Source of the DNA: Streptomyces atratus | Lineage (GTDB): Bacteria; Actinomycetota; Actinomycetes; Streptomycetales; Streptomycetaceae | Reading direction: 5' to 3' | Assembly (NCBI RefSeq): GCF_014648655.1 | Contig: NZ_BMRN01000026.1 | Location: forward strand, 1-64,000 | DNA: 64,000 nt | Shown here: in pieces, positions 16,595-25,467 of the stretch | Layout of the letters: every line of letters starts with the position of its first letter | How positions within the stretch are numbered: the stretch's first letter is position 1 | Notes under the pieces: model-generated | What the model was told of the DNA's origin: nothing | Databases searched by the model: none | The model's input: the letters and a program-made list of their open reading frames with translations, nothing else | Translations under genes and position numbers: made by a program

Positions 16595-18286
16595 ATGTCC
16601 AGGGAGCAACGCGGACCGAACGAGAAGCTCGGAACCGTTCTCGCCCTCGCGGGAATCAGCAACGCCGGGCTCGCCCGGCGGGTCAACGACCTCGGGGCGC
16701 AGCGCGGTCTGACACTCCGGTACGACAAGACGTCGGTGGCCCGGTGGGTCTCCAAGGGCATGGTGCCGCAGGGCGCCGCGCCCCATCTCATCGCGGCGGC
16801 GATCGGCGCCAAACTCGGCCGACCGGTCCCGCTGCACGAGATCGGGCTCGCGGACGCCGATCCGGCGCCGGAGGTCGGACTGGCCTTTCCGCGCGACGTG
16901 TCCGAGGCCGTCCGTTCGGCGACCGAGCTGTACCGGCTGGATCTGGCCGGGCGACGGGCGGGCAGCGGCGGGATCTGGCAGTCGCTGGCGGGTTCGTTCT
17001 CGGTGAGTGCGTACGCGACGCCCGTGTCCCGCTGGCTGATATCCCCCGCCGACCCGTCGGTGGCGCGCGACTCGACAGCCGCCGAGGCCGCCATCCTCGG
17101 CACCCAGGGCGCAAGGGGCGCACGCTCCGGTGCAGGGGCGCAGAGGGTACCGGACACGTCGGGCGCGGCAGCGGGGCAGAGCGCGGAGGCGGAGTCCGGC
17201 GCGGCGGGAACGCCCGGTGCGGCGGAGGCCCTGGCCGCTCAGACGACGCCGGTGACCCTGGGGACACAGCGGACACCGTCCATCCCCGCCCAGCCGGGCC
17301 CGGAGACCGCGTCCACGCCCACGCCCACGCCCACCAGCGCGAACACGATCACGAGCGACATCTCCCCGCTGCGGGTCGGCCACAGCGATGTCTCCAAGCT
17401 GCGCGAGGCGGCCCAGGACGCCCGCCGCTGGGACTCCAAGTACGGCGGCGGGGACTGGCGTTCCTCCATGGTCCCCGAGTGCTTACGCGTGGACGCCGCG
17501 CCACTGCTGCTCGGTTCGTACAGCGACGAGGTGGGCCGGGCGCTCTTCGGCGCAGCGGCCGAACTGACCAGACTCGCCGGGTGGATGGCCTTCGACACCG
17601 GCCAGCAGGAGGCCGCGCAGCGCTACTACATCCAGGCGCTGCGGCTCGCGCGGGCCGCGGCCGACGTACCTCTCGGCGGCTATGTGCTCGCCTCGATGTC
17701 ACTGCAGGCGACCTACCGCGGCTTCGCCGACGAGGGGGTCGACCTCGCGCAGGCCGCCGTCGAACGCAACCGGGGACTCGCCACGGCCCGCACCATGAGC
17801 TTCTTCCGCCTGGTGGAGGCGCGCGCCCATGCGAAGGCAAGTGACGCACCGGCCGCAGGGGCAGCGCTGAAGGCCGCCGAGGGCTGGCTGGAGCGTTCCA
17901 GGGACGGCGATGCGGACCCCTCCTGGCTGGGCTTCTACTCGTACGACAGGTTCGCGGCCGATGCCGCGGAGTGCCACCTGGATCTGAAGGCGCCCCGGCA
18001 GGTGCGGCGCTTCACCGAGCAGGCCCTGTCCAGGCCCACCGAGGAATTCGTCCGCTCGCACGGGCTGCGGCTCGTGGTGTCGGCGGTGGCCGAGCTGGAG
18101 TCGGGGAATCTGGACGCGGCCTGCGCGGCGGGCACCCGGGCGGTGGAGGTGGCGGGCCGCATCTCCTCGGCGCGGACCACGGAGTACGTACGGGATCTGC
18201 TGCACCGGCTCGAACCGTACGGGCACGAGCCGCGCGTCGCCGAGCTGCGTGAAAGGGCCCGGCCGCTGCTGGTGGCGCCCGCGTAG
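16595..18286 (+). CDS. sporulation-associated regulator with HTH and TPR-like repeats (SCO4114-like), TTA codon
   Basis: A 563-residue protein. The N-terminal 75 residues form an XRE-like DNA-binding unit (LARRVNDLGAQRGL and the RYDKTSVARWVSKG recognition segment). A Pro/Thr/Ala-rich variable linker (about 170-255) leads to an all-helical TPR-like C-terminus (about 265-560). The ATG at 16595 follows GAGGGG. The build is that of the Streptomyces NsdA-related family of negative or developmental regulators. I recall SCO4114, a sporulation-associated protein, as the counterpart. A TTA leucine codon at 17483-17485 is in frame, so translation should depend on the bldA tRNA and be confined to late growth. 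The exact target genes are unknown. Confidence 0.75.
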   Translation: MSREQRGPNEKLGTVLALAGISNAGLARRVNDLGAQRGLTLRYDKTSVARWVSKGMVPQGAAPHLIAAAIGAKLGRPVPLHEIGLADADPAPEVGLAFPRDVSEAVRSATELYRLDLAGRRAGSGGIWQSLAGSFSVSAYATPVSRWLISPADPSVARDSTAAEAAILGTQGARGARSGAGAQRVPDTSGAAAGQSAEAESGAAGTPGAAEALAAQTTPVTLGTQRTPSIPAQPGPETASTPTPTPTSANTITSDISPLRVGHSDVSKLREAAQDARRWDSKYGGGDWRSSMVPECLRVDAAPLLLGSYSDEVGRALFGAAAELTRLAGWMAFDTGQQEAAQRYYIQALRLARAAADVPLGGYVLASMSLQATYRGFADEGVDLAQAAVERNRGLATARTMSFFRLVEARAHAKASDAPAAGAALKAAEGWLERSRDGDADPSWLGFYSYDRFAADAAECHLDLKAPRQVRRFTEQALSRPTEEFVRSHGLRLVVSAVAELESGNLDAACAAGTRAVEVAGRISSARTTEYVRDLLHRLEPYGHEPRVAELRERARPLLVAPA

Positions 18287-18483
18287 CCGGACCGCGCAGG
18301 ACGGACCGCGCACCTCCTCACATGTGTCGCCACGACGTCCTTGCGGCATACAAACAGTGTCCGGACGGCGTCCTGGCGGCATCCGGCCGCCGCCAGGCGT
18401 AAGGATTCGGCGCCACGCTGGGCTTCGCTGGTTTGAGTGCGTTGTCAGTGGGTCAGTGCACTATCGGGGTGGGAGGTGGCGTG

Positions 18484-19740
18484 ATGATGACGCACGCGGC
18501 GTACGACTGCGATGTGCTGGTGATCGGCGGCGGGATCGTCGGCCTGTCGACTGCGTATGCGATCACGCGCACCGCTCCGGGCACCCGGGTGGCGGTGCTG
18601 GAGAAGGAATGGGGCCCCGCCCGTCACCAGACCGGGCGCAACAGCGGAGTGATCCACAGCGGCATCTACTACCGCCCCGGCTCGCTCAAGGCCCGTTACG
18701 CGGTGCGCGGCGCCGCCGAAATGGTCGATTTCTGCGCCGAGCACGGCATCGCGCACGCGGTGACCGGCAAGCTGATCGTCGCGACCGAGCGGTCCGAGCT
18801 GCCCCGGCTGCACGCACTGGTCCAGCGCGGCCGGCAGCACGGGCTGCCGGTGCGCGAGCTGGGGCCCGCCCAGATCGCGGAGTACGAGCCGCAGGTGCAC
18901 GGGCTCGCCGCGATCCGCGTCGGGACGACCGGGGTGTGCGACTTCGGGGCGGTCGCGGCGCGGTTCGCCGCCGAGGTGAGCGGGGCGGGCGGAGTGATCC
19001 GTTACGGGGCGGAGGTCACCGCGATCGACCGGCGCCCCTGGGGTGTGGCGGTGCGTACGGCGGACGGTCCGGTGGTGCGGGCCCGGGTGCTGGTCAACTG
19101 CGCGGGACTGCACTGCGACCGGGTGGCGCGGCTCGCGGGCGACGACCCGGGGGTGCGGATCGTGCCCTTCCGGGGGGAGTACTACGAGCTGGCGCGGCCG
19201 GAGCTGGTGCGCGGCCTGGTCTATCCGGTGCCCGATCCGGCGTTCCCGTTCCTCGGCGTGCATCTGACCCGTGGCCACGACGGCAGCGTCCACGTCGGGC
19301 CGAACGCGGTCCCGGCGCTGGCCCGCGAGGGGTACGGCTGGCCCGTCGTACGCCCCCGTGAGCTGGCGGACACCCTGGCCTGGCCCGGCACCTGGCAGAT
19401 CGCGCGCAGACACTGGCGGTACGGGGCGGGCGAGGTGCACCGTTCGCTGTCGAAGCGGGCATTCACGAAAGCCGTGCAGCGGCTGCTGCCCGAGGTCACG
19501 GAGTCCGATCTGCGTCCGGCCACGGCCGGGGTCAGGGCCCAGGCCGTGCTGCGGGACGGCACCCTGGTGGACGACTTCCTGATCCGTGAGGCCCCGCACA
19601 CCGTGCACGTGCTGAACGCTCCGTCGCCCGCCGCGACGGCCTCCCTGCCCATCGGGCGGGAGGTGGCACGCAGGGCACTGCTCCGGGCACGGGGGACGGG
19701 GTGGAAGCCGCCCGCCGTAGAATCGGGGCATTGTGTCTGA
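18484..19740 (+). CDS. lhgO: L-2-hydroxyglutarate oxidase
   Basis: A 418-residue FAD enzyme of the DAO superfamily. The dinucleotide-binding motif VLVIGGGIVGLSTAYAI lies near the N-terminus, and the family signature (HQTGRNSGVIHSGIYYRPGS) follows at about residues 48-67. The enzyme oxidises L-2-hydroxyglutarate to 2-oxoglutarate, recycling a by-product of central metabolism. The ATG at 18484 is favoured over GTG 18481 because GGAGG is 7 nt before it. The stop overlaps the start of trmB by 8 nt, so the two are translationally coupled. Confidence 0.9.
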   Translation: MMTHAAYDCDVLVIGGGIVGLSTAYAITRTAPGTRVAVLEKEWGPARHQTGRNSGVIHSGIYYRPGSLKARYAVRGAAEMVDFCAEHGIAHAVTGKLIVATERSELPRLHALVQRGRQHGLPVRELGPAQIAEYEPQVHGLAAIRVGTTGVCDFGAVAARFAAEVSGAGGVIRYGAEVTAIDRRPWGVAVRTADGPVVRARVLVNCAGLHCDRVARLAGDDPGVRIVPFRGEYYELARPELVRGLVYPVPDPAFPFLGVHLTRGHDGSVHVGPNAVPALAREGYGWPVVRPRELADTLAWPGTWQIARRHWRYGAGEVHRSLSKRAFTKAVQRLLPEVTESDLRPATAGVRAQAVLRDGTLVDDFLIREAPHTVHVLNAPSPAATASLPIGREVARRALLRARGTGWKPPAVESGHCV

Positions 19741-20656
19741 GTCCTTGAACCCCTCCGCAGATCCCTCCGCGAATCCTTCCGCCCCGACGCCCGGCGAGGC
19801 CACGGCCGGAACGAGCAGCGCCGCGGCCGGGACGGGCACCGTCTCCTCGGTCCACGCCCCCTCCTCCGCCGCTGCTGCCGGGATTCCGGACGATCTGCGC
19901 GCCGCCTCCTTCGAGCGGCAGCGCAGGCTGCGCCAGGAGCCGCGCTTCCCCGGCGGACCCGCGATCGATCCGGCCGGATCGCACCACGAGCGCCGGATCC
20001 GCAGCTTCCAGCCGCGCCGCAGCCGCGTCACGCCCGGCCAGGAGGACGCCCTGCTGCGGCTCTGGCCGAAGTGGGGCCTGGACATCGACGGGCAGCGCGT
20101 CCTCGACCTGCCCGAGCTGTTCGACGGGCTCCCGGCCGTGCTGGAGATCGGTTTCGGAATGGGTGAGGCCACAGCGCAGATGGCGGCCGACGACCCGGGT
20201 ACGGGCATTCTCGCCGTCGATGTGCACACCCCGGGCCAGGGCAATCTGCTGGGGCTCGCGGACCGGAACGGCCTGTCCAACATCCGGGTCGCCAACGGTG
20301 ACGCGATCATCCTGCTGCGCGAGATGCTGAAGCCGGACTCGCTGGACGGGCTGCGGGTGTACTTCCCCGACCCGTGGCCCAAGAAGCGCCATCACAAGCG
20401 GCGGCTGATCCAGCCGGAGTTCCTCGATCTGGTGGCGCAGCGGCTGAAGCCGGGGGCCGTGATCCACTGTGCGACCGACTGGGAGCCGTACGCCGAGCAG
20501 ATGCTGGAGGTGCTGACCGCGCACCCCCTCTTCGAGAACACCGTGGCGGACGGTGGCTATGCGCCGCGGCCGGCGTTCCGGCCGCTGACCCGGTTCGAGG
20601 GGCAGGGCCTCGACAAGGGCCATGTCGTGCACGACCTGCTCTTCGCCCGCTGCTGA
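19733..20656 (+). CDS. trmB: tRNA (guanine-N7)-methyltransferase
   Basis: A 307-residue SAM-dependent enzyme that methylates G46 in the tRNA variable loop. After a disordered Ser/Ala/Pro-rich N-terminus of about 50 residues and a basic RRIRSFQPRRSR segment, the Rossmann fold shows the SAM motif VLEIGFGMGEATAQMA. The TrmB signatures YFPDPWPKKRHHKRRL and the C-terminal ATDWEPYAEQM are present. The start is GTG at 19733, inside the lhgO stop region. The tail is longer than E. coli TrmB only at the N-terminus. prsW follows after 84 nt on the same strand. Confidence 0.95.
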   Translation: MSESLNPSADPSANPSAPTPGEATAGTSSAAAGTGTVSSVHAPSSAAAAGIPDDLRAASFERQRRLRQEPRFPGGPAIDPAGSHHERRIRSFQPRRSRVTPGQEDALLRLWPKWGLDIDGQRVLDLPELFDGLPAVLEIGFGMGEATAQMAADDPGTGILAVDVHTPGQGNLLGLADRNGLSNIRVANGDAIILLREMLKPDSLDGLRVYFPDPWPKKRHHKRRLIQPEFLDLVAQRLKPGAVIHCATDWEPYAEQMLEVLTAHPLFENTVADGGYAPRPAFRPLTRFEGQGLDKGHVVHDLLFARC

Positions 20657-20740
20657 GACCTGCGCGCCGAGCCGGTGACGGGACCTGACGGCCCCGTCGC
20701 CCCATGGCCAGCTGTCAGTGCTGCTCGTTAGTGTCATCGG

Positions 20741-22309
20741 GTGGTGTCCAACGGGCCTGTCCAGCAGTGGCAGTCGCAGCCGGCCGTCCCGCTTCTCGAG
20801 GAGCAGCGGGTCGGCGAGATCCTGGCTGCCGTGCCGGAGCGCAGACACTGGCGTTACCGGCCGCGCCGCGTCGGCATGGTGTGGCGCAGCAGGACATTCC
20901 GCATCGCGGCCGTGTTCACGGTGCTCGCGCTGTGCGGTCTTGCGATCCTGGCCCTGGTCCGCGATCAGACGGGCACCGAGGGGTTTCTCGTAGGCCTGGG
21001 TCTCGCCGTGCTGCCCGTCCCGCTCCTGATGGCGGCGTTCCGCTGGCTGGACCGGGTCGAACCGGCGCCGTGGCGGAATCTGCTGTTCTCCTTCGCCTGG
21101 GGTGCGTTCGCGGCCGCCCTGGTCGCGATCATCGCGAATTCGTTCGCGACCCGCTGGATAGCCACGGCCACCGCCGACCCGTCGGGCGCCGACACCCTCG
21201 GCGCCACGGTCATAGCGCCGGTCATCGAGGAGAGCGCCAAGGCCGCGGCCGTCCTGCTGATCTTCCTGTTCCGAAGGCGGGAGTTCAACGGAATCGTCGA
21301 CGGTGTCGTCATCGCCGGCTTCACCGCGAGCGGTTTCGCCTTCACCGAGAACATCCTCTACCTGGGCACCGCCTTCGGTGAGGACCAGCAGATAGGCACC
21401 CCGGGCGTCGTTTCGGTGACCGCCGCGACGTTCTTCGTACGGGCGGTGATGTCGCCGTTCGCGCATCCGCTCTTCACGGTGCTGACCGGAATAGGTTTCG
21501 GCCTCGCCGCGGTCAGTGCGCGGCACCGCCGGATCCGCCGCATCGCGCTGCCGCTGCTGGGTCTCGTCCTCGCCATGGGCATGCACGCCCTGTGGAACGG
21601 GTCGGCGTCATTCGGCCCGTACGGCTTCTATGCCGTGTACGGGGTGTTCATGGTCCCGGTCTTCGGCCTGATGACCTGGCTGGCGATCTGGTCGCGCCAG
21701 CGGGAGCTGCGTACGCTCTCGGCCGAGCTGCCCGCCTATGCGGCGGCCGGCTGGCTGACCCCCGCCGAACCACTCGCCCTCTCCTCGATGCGGGCCCGCG
21801 GCATGGCACGCGACGCGGCACGCCACCGGCACACCCTCGCAGCCCGGGAGAACTGGGCAAGCCCGTACGGACCGGGGTCCGCCCCACCGTACGGACCGGC
21901 ATACGCGCCCCCGTACGGGCCGGGACACGGACCGGGATTCGCGTCGCCGGGGCAGCACGCGTCCCCCCGGCACGGACCATCGGCCCAGGTCACAGCACAG
22001 GCCAAAGCACAGGCCAAGGCTCATGGCAGGGCTGCCGCCCGCGCCGTCGCCGAGTACGAATCGTTCGCGACATCACTGGCATCGCTGCGTCGGCAGGCCC
22101 GCCGCGGGGCGGCGGGCCCAGACTTCGCCGAGCGCGAGCTGGAGCTGCTGCACCACCTCTGGCAGCGCAGGGACGTGGCCGCTCCCGCCCTGACGTACGC
22201 GGCGCAGGCGACGGGCCGCCTGCGCCCCCACCACCTGCCGGCCGCTCCGTACGCCTACCCGCCGCCGCAGCGCACGCAGTACGGCGGCTACGGCTACAAC
22301 CGTTCCTGA
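20741..22309 (+). CDS. PrsW-family intramembrane protease
   Basis: A 522-residue multipass membrane protein. Several hydrophobic segments between about residues 55 and 315 carry the glutamic-type PrsW motifs: VIEESAKAA (about 165), FTASGFAFTENILYLG (about 197-210) and MGMHALWNG (about 280). PrsW proteins cleave membrane anti-sigma factors in Firmicutes; in actinobacteria the substrate is not established. The C-terminal cytosolic tail (about 325-520) is low-complexity, with repeated PYGP units around residues 370-390 and an AQAKAQAKAHG stretch, then a helical end rich in Arg. The start is the first of two tandem GTGs at 20741. It is the last gene of the lhgO-trmB-prsW run. Confidence 0.85.
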   Translation: MVSNGPVQQWQSQPAVPLLEEQRVGEILAAVPERRHWRYRPRRVGMVWRSRTFRIAAVFTVLALCGLAILALVRDQTGTEGFLVGLGLAVLPVPLLMAAFRWLDRVEPAPWRNLLFSFAWGAFAAALVAIIANSFATRWIATATADPSGADTLGATVIAPVIEESAKAAAVLLIFLFRRREFNGIVDGVVIAGFTASGFAFTENILYLGTAFGEDQQIGTPGVVSVTAATFFVRAVMSPFAHPLFTVLTGIGFGLAAVSARHRRIRRIALPLLGLVLAMGMHALWNGSASFGPYGFYAVYGVFMVPVFGLMTWLAIWSRQRELRTLSAELPAYAAAGWLTPAEPLALSSMRARGMARDAARHRHTLAARENWASPYGPGSAPPYGPAYAPPYGPGHGPGFASPGQHASPRHGPSAQVTAQAKAQAKAHGRAAARAVAEYESFATSLASLRRQARRGAAGPDFAERELELLHHLWQRRDVAAPALTYAAQATGRLRPHHLPAAPYAYPPPQRTQYGGYGYNRS

Positions 22310-22674
22310 AGACTGAGCGGGAGTGAGTCCCGACAGCCGCACGCCCCGAACGGTCCTGGGCGCACCGGTCCCCGGCGTGCTCAACCCCGGGGCGGCGACA
22401 CGCATCCCGTGCGTGGTCCGATCCCGGGAGGCCGGTTCCCTGCGCCACCTGGCCATGTGGATACGGCCAGAGGCGACGGGGAGGCCCCGAACCATCACTC
22501 CGGTGGACCGGGGCCCCGCACCCGGCGTCCCAGACCGCACGATCACGTCAACCGGGTCGGCCCAGGGCACCACAAGCCCGCGAGCGGACCATCACACGAC
22601 CCGCACCGGCCACCGCCACCGCAGTAGGGCCGTCCGTGGGCAACGCCCCGCTCCGCACAGCACGGATGCCCCCG
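22310..22674. other. 365-nt gene-free spacer
   Basis: Lies between the convergent prsW and aldo/keto reductase genes. I see no coding frame and no clean hairpin. Short Pro/His-coding frames here are composition artefacts. Confidence 0.5.
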
Positions 22675-23619
22675 TCAGGCGGATGCCTCGGTGAGGTCCG
22701 CCAGTTCCCGCTCGGTCAGCGAGAGGTCGGCGACGGCCACCAGTGCGGGCAGCTGCTCGACCGTACGGGCCGAGGCGATCGGCGCGGCGACGGTCGGCCG
22801 GGACGCGAGCCACGCAAGCGCGACGGTCGCGATCTCGGCGTCGCGCTCCTGGGCGACCTTGTCGAGCGCCGCCAGGACCTTCTGCCCCCGCTCCGACTCC
22901 AGGTACTGACCGGCCTTCTCGGCCCGCGCGCTCTCCACCGAAGCGCCCGGACGGTACTTGCCGGTGAGGAAGCCGGAGGCCAGGGCGAAGTACGGGACGG
23001 CGGCGAGCCCGGCCCGGGCGGCCGTGTCCTGGAGCTCGCCCTCGTACGTGTCGCGGGAGACCAGGTTGTAGTGCGGCTGCAGGGCGACGTAACGGGCCAG
23101 CCCCTCGCGCTCCGAGAAGTCCAGGGACGCCTGGAGCCGCTCGGGGCTGATGTTGGAGGCGCCGATCTCCCGGACCTTGCCCTCCTTCACCAACTGGTCG
23201 AGGGCGGTGATGATCTCCTCGACCGAGACGGTCTCGTCGTCGAAGTGCGTGTAATACAGATCGATGTGGTCGGTGCCGAGCCGGCGCAGCGACTCCTCGG
23301 CCGCGGCCTTGATGTTCGCGGCGGAGAGCCCCTTGTACGAGGGGTGGGCGCCGACCTTGGTGGCGACGACGATGTCGGAACGGTTGGAGCGTGCCGCGAG
23401 CCACTTGCCGATGACGGTCTCCGACTCGCCGCCCTCGTTGCCCGGGACCCAGGCGGAGTAGGCGTCGGCGGTGTCGATGAAGTTGCCGCCCGCCGCGACG
23501 TAGGCGTCCAGCACGGCGAACGACTGCGCCTCGTCGGCGGTCCAGCCGAAGACGTTGCCGCCGAGGGCGAGCGGGAAGACCTGCAGGTCGGAAGGGCCCA
23601 GCTTACGAAGAGAAGTCAT
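22675..23619 (-). CDS. aldo/keto reductase
   Basis: A 314-residue (beta/alpha)8 NADPH-dependent oxidoreductase of the YajO/Tas-like group. The catalytic set is visible: NFIDTADAYS (Asp and Tyr), VATKVG (Lys) and the YYTHFDDET position that replaces the usual HxHD by a His. The cofactor signature (APIASARTVEQL) is near the C-terminus. The start MTSLRKLG at 23619 is chosen because the longer frame upstream runs through a repeat region. The physiological substrate cannot be read from sequence. A 23-bp direct repeat lies 35 nt upstream and may be regulatory. Confidence 0.9.
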   Translation of the reverse strand: MTSLRKLGPSDLQVFPLALGGNVFGWTADEAQSFAVLDAYVAAGGNFIDTADAYSAWVPGNEGGESETVIGKWLAARSNRSDIVVATKVGAHPSYKGLSAANIKAAAEESLRRLGTDHIDLYYTHFDDETVSVEEIITALDQLVKEGKVREIGASNISPERLQASLDFSEREGLARYVALQPHYNLVSRDTYEGELQDTAARAGLAAVPYFALASGFLTGKYRPGASVESARAEKAGQYLESERGQKVLAALDKVAQERDAEIATVALAWLASRPTVAAPIASARTVEQLPALVAVADLSLTERELADLTEASA

Positions 23620-23653
23620 ATATCGATCAACGGACTCCGGCGGGTCCGCTATT

Positions 23654-23715
23654 CCGGCAGCCCTGACGTCGGGGGGCCGCTGTTCCAGCAGACCGGCAGC
23701 CCTGACGTCGGGGGG
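23654..23715. repeat. 23-bp direct repeat pair upstream of aldo/keto reductase
   Basis: The same 23 bp, beginning CCGGCAGCCCTGACGTC and ending in six G, occurs at 23654-23676 and 23693-23715, start to start 39 bp. Each copy contains the palindrome GACGTC. The position just upstream of the reductase start suggests paired operator sites, but a recent tandem duplication is also possible. Confidence 0.7.
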
Positions 23716-23790
23716 TGAGCGCCAGGACTGCCGGGGTTCAACGGCCTGTGAACCGGATCGGATCACGAAGGCCGGGAGGCGGCCGGCGGA

Positions 23791-24969
23791 TCAGAGGTTG
23801 AGGCCCTTGTCGCGCAGCCAGGCCATCGGGTCGATGCCCGTACCGTCGGGGGTGTGGACCTCCAGGTGGAGGTGCGCGCCCGTGACATTGCCGGTCGCGC
23901 CGACCCGGCCGATGGTCTCACCGGTGCTGACCTTCTGGCCGACACTGACGCCGATCGAGGACTGGTGGCAGAACCACACCTCGGTACCGTCGTCGAGCTC
24001 CAGCACCGTGCGGTAGCCGTAGGAACCGGACCAGCCTGCCGACTTGATGGTGCCGCCGTGTACGGCCTTGATCGGGGTGCCGGTCGGCGCCGCGAAGTCG
24101 AGGCCGGTGTGGTGGCCGGAGGACCACATCGGGCCGGCCTGGCCGAAGGTCGAGGTGATCGTGTACGAGGAGGTCGGGATGGCGTAGCTGGCGGCGAGCT
24201 TGGCGAGCCGCAGGGCCTCGGCCTTCGCCTTGGCTTCCTCCTCCGCCTTCTTCTTCTCGGCGGCGGCCTTGGCCTCGGCCGCGTCCTGCTGCTTCTTGGC
24301 CTCGGCGGCGGCCTTCTCCGCAGCCGCCTTCTCCTGGGCCGCCTTGGCCTCGGCGGCGGCGGCGTCCTGCTGCTGCTCGGCCTGCTGGAGGATGCGGGCG
24401 CGGAGTGTCTCACCCGCGTCCGTCGCGCCCTGCTCGGCCTCGGCGGTGGTGAGGCCGGCGGTGGTGAGCGGGGCGGCAGCGGCGGCAGCGGACTTGTCGG
24501 CCTCGGACTCACCGGAGAACAGAGAGCCCACGCCGGGAAGGGACTTGGCGTCGGGGAGGTTGTCCGAGATGGAGTCGGGAAGGGAGATGGAGACCGGCGG
24601 CTTGCTCTGCGCGGTGGCCATGCCGCCCGCGCCGACTGCCGCGATGACTCCGACCCCGAGCACCGTGGAGCTACGAGCAAGTCCGTTGCGCTGCTTGGTG
24701 ACGCGGTGCTTGCCGCGTACAGGGCGGACGGACTCCTCGGTGGGGTTCCACTCGTCCCAGCTTCTGTCGGGCTCACCGTTGCCGTCGGCGCGGAATTCGC
24801 TGCCGGACTCACCGGCGAAGCCGCCGCCCGTCTCGGCGCCGAACACCATTCCCGTCCCGGCGGTTCCGTAGCCGGAGCCGAAATCGGATCCGAAGTCAGC
24901 GCCGCAGTCGGAACTGAACTCGGGGTTGAACCGAGAGGGGGCCTCGGGGGCAGGCTTGTTGGACGCCAC
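23791..24969 (-). CDS. M23-family (LytM) cell-wall endopeptidase with coiled coil
   Basis: A 392-residue protein. A long charged cytosolic N-terminus (1-100) precedes one hydrophobic segment (about 103-120, STVLGVGVIAAVGAGGMATA) that acts as signal or anchor. A spacer and a long Ala/Lys/Glu/Gln coiled coil (about 175-255) lead to a complete C-terminal M23 domain with zinc ligands in GHHTGLDF and the GAHLHLEVH motif. M23 enzymes cut peptide cross-links in peptidoglycan; the coiled coil resembles activator or positioning modules of EnvC/RipA-type hydrolases. The start is GTG 24969, with AGGAG 9 nt upstream. A ydaO/c-di-AMP riboswitch occupies the leader, so expression should fall when c-di-AMP is high. 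Confidence 0.92.
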   Translation of the reverse strand: MASNKPAPEAPSRFNPEFSSDCGADFGSDFGSGYGTAGTGMVFGAETGGGFAGESGSEFRADGNGEPDRSWDEWNPTEESVRPVRGKHRVTKQRNGLARSSTVLGVGVIAAVGAGGMATAQSKPPVSISLPDSISDNLPDAKSLPGVGSLFSGESEADKSAAAAAAPLTTAGLTTAEAEQGATDAGETLRARILQQAEQQQDAAAAEAKAAQEKAAAEKAAAEAKKQQDAAEAKAAAEKKKAEEEAKAKAEALRLAKLAASYAIPTSSYTITSTFGQAGPMWSSGHHTGLDFAAPTGTPIKAVHGGTIKSAGWSGSYGYRTVLELDDGTEVWFCHQSSIGVSVGQKVSTGETIGRVGATGNVTGAHLHLEVHTPDGTGIDPMAWLRDKGLNL

Positions 24970-24984
24970 GGGGGCGCACTCCTT

Positions 24985-25130
24985 TCCTTCCTTCTCGCCT
25001 ACCGGGTTAGCTGACGGGTTCGGAGCAGGAAGGTCTCCTACGGGCGCCTCTGCCTCTCACGAGACACAGGTGTCCGATTCACCCCATGTAGGTGGTTCCC
25101 CGGTTCCCTTGCGGAATTCGGCGCTCGCGC
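24985..25130 (-). promoter_or_regulatory. ydaO/yuaA c-di-AMP riboswitch
   Basis: Read on the minus strand, the leader contains the class hallmarks: GGGGTGAATC (25078-25087), CGTGAGAGG (25052-25060) and the long conserved block CCGAACCCGTCAGCTAACC followed by GGTAGGCG (about 24996-25024). The Bacillus ydaO blocks I recall (GGGGUGAAUC and CCGAAUCCGUCAGCUAACCUCGUAAGCG) match nearly base for base. It ends about 16 nt before the ribosome-binding site of the M23 gene. In actinobacteria this class sits before wall hydrolases and acts as an OFF switch on c-di-AMP binding. The outer stem boundaries are approximate. Confidence 0.92.
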
Positions 25131-25467
25131 GCGGTGCCGCCACTGACGACGGCTGGGACGACCGCGCTGCGTTATCGAACGTTAATAGACACACGGGTCT
25201 GATTCCAAGCTGTTCCCACTGATCGTTCAGGTCTTTGGCCTGGACTTTACGGGACACAACCGGCTGGAACCGGACGAGTTGATCGCCCCTCAGCCATTAC
25301 CCGCCTTCTGACGTTGCGTCAAATGTTATGCGGAGCGACGCCTTTCGGTTACGCACGGTGGCATCCCGCGTCCAAGGCCGTGCCCCGGTCCGCGCGAAAC
25401 ATCGGCCTGCACGAGTCACCCGGCCCGCACGAAGCATTCGATCCGCGCGTTGCACCCGCCCCACCCG
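25131..25467. other. gene-free spacer upstream of the riboswitch
   Basis: This should hold the promoter of the M23 endopeptidase on the minus strand and the 3' flank of the membrane phosphatase gene. A relatively AT-rich patch around 25170-25200 is the likeliest promoter zone. No coding frame is credible. Confidence 0.45.
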
